NCBI GenBank assembly: GCA_016183655.1
Contig: JACPEH010000022.1
Coordinates: 186,001 to 250,000, forward strand
Length of the DNA: 64,000 nucleotides
Direction: 5' to 3'
From: Rhodocyclales bacterium
GTDB taxonomy: Bacteria > Pseudomonadota > Gammaproteobacteria > Burkholderiales > Rhodocyclaceae
Under the pieces are notes generated by a model. It saw nothing but the letters and a program-made list of their open reading frames with translations. It was not told the origin of the DNA and made no database searches. The position numbers were made by a program, and so were the translations under genes. Below, piece after piece: positions 45,177 through 53,660 of this stretch (the stretch's first letter is position 1; each line of letters starts with the position of its first letter).

Positions 45177-46366
45177 TTTTGATTTCTCGTTACCTCTGAC
45201 AAAATTCCGCCAAGGATTAGGGCTCTATTCAGCTCATTCCGAAGAATAGAATTGCCACTTACCGGGAATGATTCTGCAATCTCGAACAACTTTTCCAATT
45301 CTCCACCAGACAGCGCCCAGTCCTTTCCCGCCTTGTGGAGGGCTGCCATTAGTCTGTTGGCATCAAATTCGGGAATGATGTGACGCTTAGCTCTTAGCCA
45401 TTCGTCCCACAACACTTTCTGACGACAGAGGTAATCAATCGTTTCTTCGCTGACCCCCGCGCCCTTCAATTTCCTGTGCAGGATCGACGCGGTCCTCAGA
45501 GCCGTTACGTCTCCTCCGTTTACTAGGCTTTCGTAGCCGGCGCGGGATATTGCAAGAATATCGAGCAGGTCGTAAATCGTTACCCCGGCAGCATCAACGA
45601 GCGATGCCTCATCCACTTCACCAATTTTCCGTAGCGACTTCCGTTGAACTAGCGCCAACAGCTTCTCGGCGATCTCGACAAATTCTTGGTAGCTCAATTC
45701 AACTTCACTGAACCGGTAAACAGCATCCTTTGCTAGGGCGAGAAAATTGTCGCCGGCCGGATCGGCAATCGCGGAACCTGGCTCCAGTCTGAACTTGCTC
45801 AGACTGGATCGGATCGCCGACTCGTCTAATTCGGCGCCTTCCAGAAAAATTTCTCCAAATTTTTTGAAGAACGTGCTCGCGTACTTGTGGTCACTCTTCC
45901 CGTCCCGAAGCGCATCGCCTATTTCGCAAGCTTGGTCGTGAAACTGGATATTGGTCTGCAATACAACCGAGCGGCAGGATGCACCAAAGCGGACGGTGTG
46001 TATAAGAAGCTTCCCAGCAAAGCTGTCACTAATTTCCTGAAAGTCGGGAGATCCCTTCCTCGGGATCTTGAACACATCCTGCTGGGTCCATTGGTAGTTC
46101 GACTTCCCTTTTGTCTTGACCTGATAGAAGTCGTAAAGGGGAACCAAATTGCCTCTTCGCCTTACGACGTAATCATCATGATAATCACAGAAGACGCAGT
46201 CAATCTCGCCATTTTCAAGAATTCCCAAGGACATGTATGCAGCCGCCCTGAACTGGGCTGCAAAACGCGCGATTGCTTCTCGACCGGCAGCCTCGCGGGG
46301 TTCCACTTCGTGCAAAAGCTTTCCATTCAAGATACCCACTCCAAAATGACAATCTGGTACTCGCAT
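45173..46366 (-). CDS. Cap4-like (DUF4297) dsDNA endonuclease effector (LmuA-like)
   Basis: 397 residues. The N-terminal ~200 residues are a PD-(D/E)xK nuclease of the DUF4297/Cap4 group: EAAGREAIARFAAQFRAAAYMSLGIL, acidic residues in CVFCDYHDDYVV (D64/D65), and QVK in DFYQVKTKGKSNYQW (Q82, K84). The C-terminal half is helical and presumably contacts the LmuC-like protein. Such effectors degrade DNA indiscriminately when the SMC-like sensor is triggered. First gene of the operon; the catalytic residues appear intact. Confidence 0.82.
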   Translation of the reverse strand: MRVPDCHFGVGILNGKLLHEVEPREAAGREAIARFAAQFRAAAYMSLGILENGEIDCVFCDYHDDYVVRRRGNLVPLYDFYQVKTKGKSNYQWTQQDVFKIPRKGSPDFQEISDSFAGKLLIHTVRFGASCRSVVLQTNIQFHDQACEIGDALRDGKSDHKYASTFFKKFGEIFLEGAELDESAIRSSLSKFRLEPGSAIADPAGDNFLALAKDAVYRFSEVELSYQEFVEIAEKLLALVQRKSLRKIGEVDEASLVDAAGVTIYDLLDILAISRAGYESLVNGGDVTALRTASILHRKLKGAGVSEETIDYLCRQKVLWDEWLRAKRHIIPEFDANRLMAALHKAGKDWALSGGELEKLFEIAESFPVSGNSILRNELNRALILGGILSEVTRNQK

Positions 46367-46626
46367 TCGTACCCAAGATTACTGCTCTGATCTCACCAGG
46401 AAATATTTATATCGATTGGCAGAGATTATCCCATACGATTATGTTGATGGATGTAACACGTACAAAGTAACGCTGTTTTGCGCTCGTATAGGTCCAGGCA
46501 AGCCTCGGTTAAGCTCCATTCGAATGAATAGCCGATCGTCCATAAAGTTGAACGATGGGTAGTCTGCACAATGCTGCCCTATTCAGAGTGCCGGGCCAAC
46601 GACAGCAAAGGCCGACAACCGCCCCC

Positions 46627-47511
46627 TTAGGCTTCAGCCAACGCCAACTTCTCAATAGCGTAAGCAGCCTGCTGTATGTCCTTGGAATTGAGGCGTGAGC
46701 GGCTCTTCTCCGGAAGAAGTAGCCACTGCACATTCTTTGGATTGACGACACGGACCATGTCGTCGGTAATTTTCGTGGTGTTTTCAATGTACCAGCCGGG
46801 AAGTGCAACCACGGCGAAGACAGGAAAGGCCTCGCCAGTCGAACGCTTCAAGTGATCTGCCAGCCAGCGGGCCTGCCGCTCCGCTTGCTGAATTGGTTTG
46901 CTTTCCGTCCACGTTGGAAATTCGAGCGCCCTCCCGTCGTAGCGCACCTTAACGGCAGCTGAGCCTTGCCCGGCGGGCGGCTTCAACCGAGATTTCGTTT
47001 CGACTGCAAAAACGCCCGCAGGCGTGATTACGACGTGGTCGATGTTGAAGTCTTTGGCCTTGATGTCGTTCAGTATCCTGTTGTCGCCCGACAGTGAGGC
47101 TGCCAGCTCTTGAGCAGTCGCCTGCTCAGCGCGGGCAGCCTGCTTCAAGTTGCGATGAAGAGGCATGTCTTTCGCGATCTTCCGAGCATGGAATAGCGCA
47201 AAGCCAAGTGCCCCAACAACGATTACGCCATCAAAAAAATCCCATGGCCTGAACTCGCCAACAACGCGCCGGTAGGAAAGAATCAGTGCGCACATCAGGC
47301 CTGTTGTAATGGTGATGACCACGCGATCCAAACGCTTCTCCGCCAAGCTTTCGATCCGCTCCTGCAGGCTGTCGGCGGGCAGACACAGCAAATCCGTAGT
47401 AATCGGGTCACGCCTGTCGTTCTTGTCTAGTTGCCGGCGCTTGAGATAAACGTAACCAACCACCAAAAAAAGCGGTGCCAAGGCGATCAGTTCAATCATC
47501 AGAAGCATCAT
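46627..47511 (-). CDS. NERD-domain membrane protein
   Basis: 294 residues. An N-terminal membrane helix (LIALAPLFLVVGYVYL) and one or two further hydrophobic segments (VVITITTGLMCALIL, FDGVIVVGALGFALFHA) precede a NERD domain: LSGDNRILNDIKAKDFNIDHVVITPAGVFAVETKSRLKP, with D...E-x-K residues as in its putative nuclease centre. NERD proteins are linked to plasmid biology, phage defence and nucleic-acid processing without a settled function. It lies 260 bp upstream of the Lamassu-like operon on the same strand and may belong to the same acquired segment. Confidence 0.83.
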   Translation of the reverse strand: MMLLMIELIALAPLFLVVGYVYLKRRQLDKNDRRDPITTDLLCLPADSLQERIESLAEKRLDRVVITITTGLMCALILSYRRVVGEFRPWDFFDGVIVVGALGFALFHARKIAKDMPLHRNLKQAARAEQATAQELAASLSGDNRILNDIKAKDFNIDHVVITPAGVFAVETKSRLKPPAGQGSAAVKVRYDGRALEFPTWTESKPIQQAERQARWLADHLKRSTGEAFPVFAVVALPGWYIENTTKITDDMVRVVNPKNVQWLLLPEKSRSRLNSKDIQQAAYAIEKLALAEA

Positions 47512-47700
47512 TGCTCTACCTCACCAGGTGTATTAATGGTGGTGCCGATAAGCACACGGCTCTGGTAACTCGCCAAGCCGTTAAAGCTGAAACGACGACC
47601 ATCGTTGCCAAGTACGGGGCGGCCAAGCTGCGCCCACACCGCTTTCTCGATGCCGCACAGCGGCGCCGGTTTCTGCCGGCGCGCTTACGGCACCACCCCG

Positions 47701-48441
47701 TCACCCCCTGACCACCCCCAGCATCTCGTGCACCTCGTAGCTCATGGTGCCGAGCACCACCAGCAGGATCAGATAGTAGGCAGCGTAGGTGACCCGCGCT
47801 TCGGCGCTGACGCCGTAGTAGGCCTGGTTCTCCGGGGCGGCGGAGTCGTAACGTAACGCGCGCCAGACCTGCGGCGCTGCCAGCACGGCGATGACGATCA
47901 GCATCGGGCTCGGGTTCCAGATGAAGACGCCGATCAGCACCGGCACGCCGAGCAGCCAGACGCGCGGCGTCAGGACTGCGGTGATCCGCCCGCCGTCCAG
48001 CGGCGAGAGCGGAATCAGGTTGAACAGGTTGAGAAAGAAGCCGGCATAGCTCAAGGCCAGCAGCAGCATGCTGTCGCTCTGGCGCGCCAGGAAATAGCAC
48101 GCCAGCGACGCCAGCGTGCCGACAAACGGACCGCCGAGGCCGACGTAGGCCTCGGTTTCCGCGTCATGCGGCAAGTCCTTGAGCGCCACCCACGCGCCGA
48201 CGAAGGGAATGAACGCCGGCGCCCCCACATCCAGATTGCGCTGCCGGGCGGCGACGTAATGCCCCATCTCGTGCGCGAACAGCAGGACCACGAAGCCGAC
48301 GGCGTAGGGCCAGCCGAACACGAAGGCGTAGGCAACGACGGACAGCAGCATCGTGCCGCCTGTGGTGAGCAGCTTACCGAACTTCAGGAAGCCCAGCAGC
48401 TGCAGGAACTTGCCACCGAGAAGAAGCGACAGCGCTTTCAC
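47701..48441 (-). CDS. M50 (site-2) membrane metalloprotease
   Basis: 246 residues from GTG 48441, the first reasonable start after the stop of the upstream gene. HEMGH zinc motif at H57-E58-H61 in VLLFAHEMGHYVAARQRNLDVG, second motif NLIPLSPLDGGR providing the Asp ligand, and four or more membrane helices. Belongs to the Rip/S2P group without a PDZ domain. Substrates unknown. The DUF2167 gene ends 5 bp upstream on the same strand, so the two form an operon. Chromosomal GC content returns here. Confidence 0.85.
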   Translation of the reverse strand: MKALSLLLGGKFLQLLGFLKFGKLLTTGGTMLLSVVAYAFVFGWPYAVGFVVLLFAHEMGHYVAARQRNLDVGAPAFIPFVGAWVALKDLPHDAETEAYVGLGGPFVGTLASLACYFLARQSDSMLLLALSYAGFFLNLFNLIPLSPLDGGRITAVLTPRVWLLGVPVLIGVFIWNPSPMLIVIAVLAAPQVWRALRYDSAAPENQAYYGVSAEARVTYAAYYLILLVVLGTMSYEVHEMLGVVRG

Positions 48442-48445
48442 CGGA

Positions 48446-49366
48446 TCACGCCGACGGTTTCTTGTCGCGACGGAAGAACTTGACGGCGGCGGCCCCCAGG
48501 GCGAAGACAGCAATCCCGATCACCTTGGCAAACTTGGCAAAAAACGCCGCCATCAGCGCAAAGAAGCCCAGCTTCTTCGCCGCAACGCCGCCGACCAGCG
48601 CGGCCAGGCCATACTCGGCCATGCGGTCGGTGCTGGCATTGAAGTCGGCGTATTTCTTGCCCGACGTGAACTCCAGCGCCGCCAGCAGCGTCTGGGCGTG
48701 CGACTTGTCGTGCTCGACCGTCTTGATGTCGGAGATCAGGTTGAGGCTGACATAGCCTTCCCGGCCCAAGGCATAGGTGTTGTAGTTCACGCCATTCGGC
48801 GCCTCCGCCGGCGCCCCCTTGCTGCGCGCGGCCATCGACCAGACGAGCCGGTGCGTTGCCGCGTCGTAACGCGGCCGCTCGGCCCAACCGACGATTTCGA
48901 GCTCCGGGAAACCGCGGCTGCGACGATCCTTGTTCGCTTCTTCGGTGCCCTGCTTGAGGTTGTTGAACAGGTCATCGACGTTCCAGTTCCTGGCGTCGTC
49001 GTCGGGGATGTAGCCGGAATTCTCGTACTTGACGACGGCCATCCACTGCTGGTCGTCCTGCGGGAAGATCAGCCCGACCATGCGCTCGTCGCCCATGTTG
49101 CCCATCGCGCGCATCAGCTGGTCCGCCTCCGGACGCGGCACGAACACGTAACCCGCCGGCAGATTCAGCTGAGCCTGCTCAAGCACCTTCACGGGGTTCG
49201 GTCCGCGAACGGCCACCTTGGAAGCGGAAGCGAAAGCCGCTTCGAGCTGCTGTTCCTGCGGACTCTTGCCATTTTGAGCGGCGGCCGGGACAACCCATCC
49301 AGCGCCGGCGAGCACAACAAACAGCACGGCCAGAACGCGCGCCTTGAGCATACGAATCATGAACAT
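48446..49366 (-). CDS. DUF2167 membrane protein
   Basis: 306 residues from ATG 49366. Signal sequence (MIRMLKARVLAVLFVVLAGAGWVV) followed by the DUF2167 body: GYVFVPRPEADQLMRAMGN, GLIFPQDDQQWMAVVKYENSGYIPDDDARNWNVDDLFNNLKQGTEEANKDRR, GWAERPRYDAATHRLVW. A hydrophobic C-terminus (LGFFALMAAFFAKFAKVIGIAVFALG) anchors it in the membrane. The function is unknown. Encoded immediately before the M50 protease, of which it may be a regulator or substrate. Confidence 0.88.
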   Translation of the reverse strand: MFMIRMLKARVLAVLFVVLAGAGWVVPAAAQNGKSPQEQQLEAAFASASKVAVRGPNPVKVLEQAQLNLPAGYVFVPRPEADQLMRAMGNMGDERMVGLIFPQDDQQWMAVVKYENSGYIPDDDARNWNVDDLFNNLKQGTEEANKDRRSRGFPELEIVGWAERPRYDAATHRLVWSMAARSKGAPAEAPNGVNYNTYALGREGYVSLNLISDIKTVEHDKSHAQTLLAALEFTSGKKYADFNASTDRMAEYGLAALVGGVAAKKLGFFALMAAFFAKFAKVIGIAVFALGAAAVKFFRRDKKPSA

Positions 49367-49657
49367 CCCCTTGAATGATGGTGGGCGAATGATGCCACGG
49401 GGAGATTATATTTATTCTAAAGGCATGAACATATATTCACAGTGCATTCATCAACCATGCCAACGCCCGTAATTTGAGGCTGACGCAGGCACGCGAGCTG
49501 TTGCCAGCCTTCGTTCCCGTCCGGGCACTCGATCATGAGGGCGGCCATCCGGGACCCGCGCCCCAAACCTCCGAAACAATCGGTTACCAGCTGCTACGAA
49601 ACTTCGCGCCGGCACGTGATATCTACCTGACAGGTATCCACGGAAAAAAGGCTGGAA

Positions 49658-49978
49658 ATGAAACGTTCACTTATCGCCCTTGCCTGCGGCTTCTGCCTGT
49701 CCGGTGCTGCGCTGGCCGAAGAAGGCGTGATGGAAAGGGCCGGGTCGGCCATCGATCGCGGTGCGCAAGCCACCATGCACGGCATCAAGCGGGGCGTCGA
49801 GGCGGCCGGCAACGGCATCAAGCGTGGCGCCGAGGCGGCCGGCCATGGCATCGAAGTCGGCCTGTCGGCGGCAGGCCGGGGAATCAAGCGCGGGGCGGAC
49901 GCGACCGGGCGCGCCTTGAACAGGGCGGCGGAAAAGGTCGGCGGGTCAGGCGAATCTTCATCCTCGTCTGAGGACTGA
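49658..49978 (+). CDS. Small exported protein with 11-residue amphipathic repeats
   Basis: 106 residues: signal peptide MKRSLIALACGFCLSGAALA, then repeats of the form GIKRGxEAAGx (residues ~43-90; four copies encoded by a near-33-bp DNA repeat) and a serine-rich acidic tail SGESSSSSED. The repeat is helical and amphipathic like apolipoprotein or LEA-type repeats, so an envelope-surface or stress role is plausible. Not recognised as a named family. Confidence 0.75.
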   Translation: MKRSLIALACGFCLSGAALAEEGVMERAGSAIDRGAQATMHGIKRGVEAAGNGIKRGAEAAGHGIEVGLSAAGRGIKRGADATGRALNRAAEKVGGSGESSSSSED

Positions 49979-50332
49979 TTCGATGTAGCGGCCGGCCGGC
50001 TGCTGTAGTCAGTCGTTCTGGAGCGAAGGGATGGGTTGGTCATTCTGTTCCCTTCACTGGCCGGCTGCCTGGATTCCGGGTCAAGCCCGGAATGACGGGG
50101 GAGGGGTTACAGCAACCGGATTCGGGTTGGTTGACTGAGTTTTGCGCCCGCGTGCAGGCGGGTGGCGGCAGGCATCTGCCGACAGATACCGGACTGGGGT
50201 CGCCCGAAGCGGAAGGGGACGCGCCCCGTCCCGCAGTTGCGAGGAAATCAGGGAGTTCAGCGCCAGCCAAGGTGGAGGCATTGCCATGCAGCCCATTGTC
50301 TCGTTCGGCTCCGTTTCATTGCAGGCCGCCCC
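49979..50332. repeat. Intergenic region with type A palindrome (50073-50093)
   Basis: 354 bp with the REP-like palindrome ATTCCGGG/CCCGGAAT near its start. Short frames in the rest start from no convincing ribosome site and match nothing known. No promoter or terminator could be identified with confidence. Confidence 0.8.
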
Positions 50333-52318
50333 ATGACCCGGCGGCGATGCTTGCTGTGGTCGTTGCCCTTGCTGCTGCTCGTCGCCGCGCTGGCAGCGGG
50401 TGAGGCCTGCGGCTGGTTCTTCCTGCGGGCGCCGGCGGAAGCCGTGCTGAGTTCGCGGCTGGGGCGCGAGGTGCGCATCGCGGCGCCGTTCCGCCTCCAT
50501 TTCCGCAGCACGATCCGGCTCGCCGCGGGCGGCCTGTGGGTCGCCGCGCCCGCCGGATTTTCCGTTCCCCACCTGATCGATGCCGAAGGGTTGACGCTGC
50601 GCCTGCGCTATCGCGACCTGCTCGCGCTGCGCCAGCCCGGCGAGCCGTTGCGCGTCGCGGCGCTGAGCGCGGAGTGCATCGACGTCCGGCTGATCCGCCG
50701 GGCGGACGGCCGCGCAAGCTGGCAGTTCGGCACGGCGTCGGCGCGCCCGCCGCCGGAGGTCGAGCACCTGGCCGTGCAACAGGGCGAGATCGTCCTGCGC
50801 GACCCGCTGCTGGCGGCCGATCTCGACGCCCGGGCCAGCCCGCGGGATGGCGGCGCCTCGCCGGCCATCGTCACCGAGATTTCCGGCCGGCTCCGGGAGC
50901 GCCCGCTGCGCGCCCGCATCACCTTGCCCGACGGCCCGCCGCGCACGCTGCCGGACGAGGCCGGCGCGCCGATCGCGGTCGAAGGGCAGGCCGACTACGC
51001 CGGGCTGCATCTGGAGTTCGCCGGCGCCCTCGGCGCCGACGAGCTGCGCGGCACGGTGGCCGTGCGCGGGCCGTCGCTCAGCCTGCTCGGCCGCCTGTTC
51101 GACACGACGCTGCCGACCACCGCCCCGTTCAGCCTGCAGGGCAGCATCGACCGGGATTTCAAGGATTCGCCGCGCTGGCGGATCATGGTGGCCCGCGCCC
51201 GGGTCGGCAAGAGCGACCTCGCCGGCGAGTTCACCTACGACACGCGCAGCAATCCGCCGCGTCTCGACGGCGAACTCAGCGGCCGCAACTTCGTTCTCGC
51301 CGATCTGGCGCCGGCCTTCGGTACGCGCGATGCGGACGGCGTCGTCGTCCGCCCCGCCCGCGGCCGCACGCTGCCCGACCGCCGGCTGGACCTGCCGTCG
51401 CTGAGCCGGCTGGACGCCGCCATCGCCATCGATCTCCAGCAGGTCGACCTCGGCGCCGCCTTCAACCAGCCGATTGCCCCGCTGCGCGCGAAACTGACGC
51501 TGGACGGCGGCCGCATGACGCTCGCCGACATCGACGCCCGCAGCGCCCGCGGCCACCTCTCCGGCACGCTGGCGGTCGACGCCCGCTCCGCGCGGCCAGA
51601 ATGGCGCGCCGACCTCGGCTGGAACGGCGTCCGTCTCGACCACTGGCTGAAGGCCGCCAAGCCCGGTGCCGACGACATCCGCCGCCAGGGCACGGGAGCG
51701 GACGAGCCGCCGCCGTGGTTCACCGGCACGCTGCACGGCCGCACGCGGCTCGTCGGGCATGGCCAGTCCACCGCCGAACTGCTCGGCTCGCTCGACGGGC
51801 GGGCGACGGTGTCGGTGCGCGACGGCAGCCTTTCCCACCTGCTGCTCGAAGGCCTCGGGCTCGACATCGCGCAGGCGCTGGGCCTGCTGCTGCGCGGCGA
51901 CGACCGGCAGCCGGTGGAATGCGCGGTGATCGACCTGGATGCCAAGGACGGCCGCGTCACGCCGCACGTCGCCGTGATCGCGACGCCGGTGACGGTGGTG
52001 ATGGTCGACGGCAGCATCGACTTCGCCAGCGAGCGACTGGACCTGCGCCTCGCCGCCAAGCCGCAGAACGTCTCGCCGCTGACGCTGCGCTCGCCCTTCC
52101 ACGTGCGCGGCAGCTTCGCCGCCCCGGAGCTCGCCCCGGCCACCGCCCCCATCGCCATCCGCGCCGCCGGCGCCCTGGGCCTCGCGCTGCTCAACCCGCT
52201 GGCCGCCATCCTGCCCTTCATCGACCCCGGCGAGCGCGATGCGGCGGTCTGCAGCCAGGCGCTGGCGAAGCATGTTCCGAAAGCCGCGCCGGCGCCCCGG
52301 CCGCAGCGCGTCGATTGA
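50333..52318 (+). CDS. AsmA-family inner-membrane/periplasmic protein
   Basis: 661 residues from ATG 50333. N-terminal anchor LLWSLPLLLLVAALAAGEACGWF, then the repetitive beta-rich AsmA body: LRLRYRDLLALRQPGEPLRVAALSAECIDVRLIRRADGRASWQF, LSRLDAAIAIDLQQVDLG...LDGGRMTLADIDARSARGHLSGTLAVDARS, and the C-terminal AsmA_2-like DIAQALGLLLRGDDRQPVECAVIDLDAKDGRVTP...IDFASERLDLRLAAKPQNVSPLTLRSP. AsmA-like proteins form bridges that carry phospholipid between membranes. It is probably a monocistronic gene. Confidence 0.88.
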   Translation: MTRRRCLLWSLPLLLLVAALAAGEACGWFFLRAPAEAVLSSRLGREVRIAAPFRLHFRSTIRLAAGGLWVAAPAGFSVPHLIDAEGLTLRLRYRDLLALRQPGEPLRVAALSAECIDVRLIRRADGRASWQFGTASARPPPEVEHLAVQQGEIVLRDPLLAADLDARASPRDGGASPAIVTEISGRLRERPLRARITLPDGPPRTLPDEAGAPIAVEGQADYAGLHLEFAGALGADELRGTVAVRGPSLSLLGRLFDTTLPTTAPFSLQGSIDRDFKDSPRWRIMVARARVGKSDLAGEFTYDTRSNPPRLDGELSGRNFVLADLAPAFGTRDADGVVVRPARGRTLPDRRLDLPSLSRLDAAIAIDLQQVDLGAAFNQPIAPLRAKLTLDGGRMTLADIDARSARGHLSGTLAVDARSARPEWRADLGWNGVRLDHWLKAAKPGADDIRRQGTGADEPPPWFTGTLHGRTRLVGHGQSTAELLGSLDGRATVSVRDGSLSHLLLEGLGLDIAQALGLLLRGDDRQPVECAVIDLDAKDGRVTPHVAVIATPVTVVMVDGSIDFASERLDLRLAAKPQNVSPLTLRSPFHVRGSFAAPELAPATAPIAIRAAGALGLALLNPLAAILPFIDPGERDAAVCSQALAKHVPKAAPAPRPQRVD

Positions 52319-52364
52319 TGCCGGGCGATGGGCTGCCGCGCTGGCAGCCGGGCTACGCCCGCGG

Positions 52365-52860
52365 CGGGAACGCGCCATCCCGGTGAAAGCCGGGATCCAG
52401 AAAAAACCTGCGAGCATGGGGTCCGGCTGCCAGCGTACGAGACGGCCGCCTGGATTCCGGGTCAAGCCCGGAATGACGGGGGTTTTGGTGGCGTTGCGGA
52501 AGCTGGGGGTAGGGGGATTTCTGCGCCCACGGCGGGAACACGCCATCCCGGCGAAAGCCGGGATCCAGGAAAAAACCTGCGAGCACGGGGTTTGGCTCCC
52601 AGCGTACGAGACGGCCGCCTGGATTCCGGGTCAAGCCCGGAATGACGGAGGTTTCGGTGGCGTTGCGGAAGCTGGGGGTAGGGGGATTTCTGCGCCCACG
52701 GCAGGAACGCGTCATCCCGGCGAAAGCCGGGATCCAGGAAAAAACCTGCGGGCACGGGGTCCGTGCTCCCAGCGCACGAGACGGTCGCGTGGATTCCGGG
52801 TCAAGCCCGGAATGACGGGGGGTTTTGGTGGCGTTGCGGAAGCTGGGGGTAGCGGGGATT
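52365..52860. repeat. Tandem array of ~169-bp intergenic repeats (about three units)
   Basis: Units begin near 52365, 52533 and 52702 (spacing 168 and 169 bp), with only scattered differences. Each contains a type C hairpin ATCCCGGC-GAAA-GCCGGGAT, a conserved stretch ending GCGTACGAGACGG, and a type A palindrome ATTCCGGG/CCCGGAAT with TCAAG between. No repeat-spacer pattern like CRISPR is present: the whole unit is conserved. It follows the AsmA gene and contains no gene. Confidence 0.9.
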
Positions 52861-53040
52861 TTCGTCGGGGCGCAGCCATCAAAGCATCCGTCACGGCCAC
52901 CGCCCCCCGTCTCTAACCCCCTATTCCGAACCCCCGCCCCCGTCACTCCGGCGAAAGCCGGAGTCCAGGGATGGCCCGCCGGTGCTGATTCAAGGCTCGC
53001 ATGGATTCCAGGGCGCGCCTGGAATGACGGGGTTGCATGA
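52861..53040. repeat. Composite REP-like element (type B and D modules)
   Basis: Contains the type B hairpin ACTCCGGC-GAAA-GCCGGAGT (52945-52964), then GGGATGGCCCGCCGG...CTGATTC, and a palindrome ATTCCAGGGCGCGCCTGGAAT (read 52999 onward) and GACGGGG. The same modules recur in reverse order and orientation at 57040-57180 and 60640-60780. The flanking GGGGCGCAGCCATCAAAG module is also shared with those loci. Confidence 0.8.
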
Positions 53041-53070
53041 AACTGATAACGGATTCGGGATGACTGGCTG

Positions 53071-53646
53071 CTAGCGCAGATCCCCCGCCAGCGAATCCCG
53101 CACCACCTGCGGCAGCGTCACCTCGGCGTGATATCCCGCATGCGCGATCCCGGCGCGGATCGCCGCGCCCTGCCTGACCGCCGCGACCATCGCCGGCGTC
53201 AGCTCGAAGCGCAGGAAGTGCACGGCGGAGGTCTTGTCCTCGGTTTCGCGACTGAGGTCTTCGTTGGCGATCGGATGCACGCGCGCGAAGTCGGCGACCT
53301 GCATCCACACCGCCTTTTCGATGCCGAGCAGATGGGCGAGCTTTTCCCGGCGCTCGTTCTCGTCCGGGTACTCGATCATGAAGGTGGCCTTCCAGTTGCT
53401 GCCTTCGGGAATCAGCGGGTTGTAGACGTCGAGTTCCTCCTGGATCAGCTCGGGTTCGAAGATGCGTTCCAGCCGCAGCATCTCCTGCACCTGGTACTGC
53501 ATGGTCAGCGCATCCTCGAAGTGCAGCGTGGCGTTGGCGCCGAGGTGCACCAGGCGGTCCTTCTTGTGGGCGATCACTTTCGCGCGGAACTCGGGGCGCA
53601 GGCGGGCGTACTGTTCGAGGCTGTAGAGGTCGTCGTGGGTGAGCAT
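53071..53646 (-). CDS. DUF3501 family protein
   Basis: 191 residues from ATG 53646. The family pattern LTHDDLYSLEQYARLRPEFRAKVIAHKKDRLVHLGANATLHFEDALTMQYQVQEMLR is intact, as is EELDVYNPLIPEGSNWKATFMIEYPDENERREKLAHLLGIEKAVW. Function unknown. DUF3501 genes are strongly conserved next to GlpC-like Fe-S proteins and rubrerythrin; here it is the last gene of that operon, 15 bp after the Fe-S protein gene. A role as partner of the Fe-S subunit in peroxide or electron transfer is inferred. Confidence 0.9.
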   Translation of the reverse strand: MLTHDDLYSLEQYARLRPEFRAKVIAHKKDRLVHLGANATLHFEDALTMQYQVQEMLRLERIFEPELIQEELDVYNPLIPEGSNWKATFMIEYPDENERREKLAHLLGIEKAVWMQVADFARVHPIANEDLSRETEDKTSAVHFLRFELTPAMVAAVRQGAAIRAGIAHAGYHAEVTLPQVVRDSLAGDLR

Positions 53647-53660
53647 GGCGTGGTCTCCCG

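Noticed and set aside
47516..47700. Transposase or other gene remnant between the NERD and M50 genes
   Set aside because: A plus-strand frame of ~75 codons shows no recognisable motif and the ribosome site is absent; I see nothing definable in this gap.
52365..52860. CRISPR array
   Set aside because: Units are ~169 bp and conserved throughout, with no short repeat/variable spacer alternation and no cas genes.
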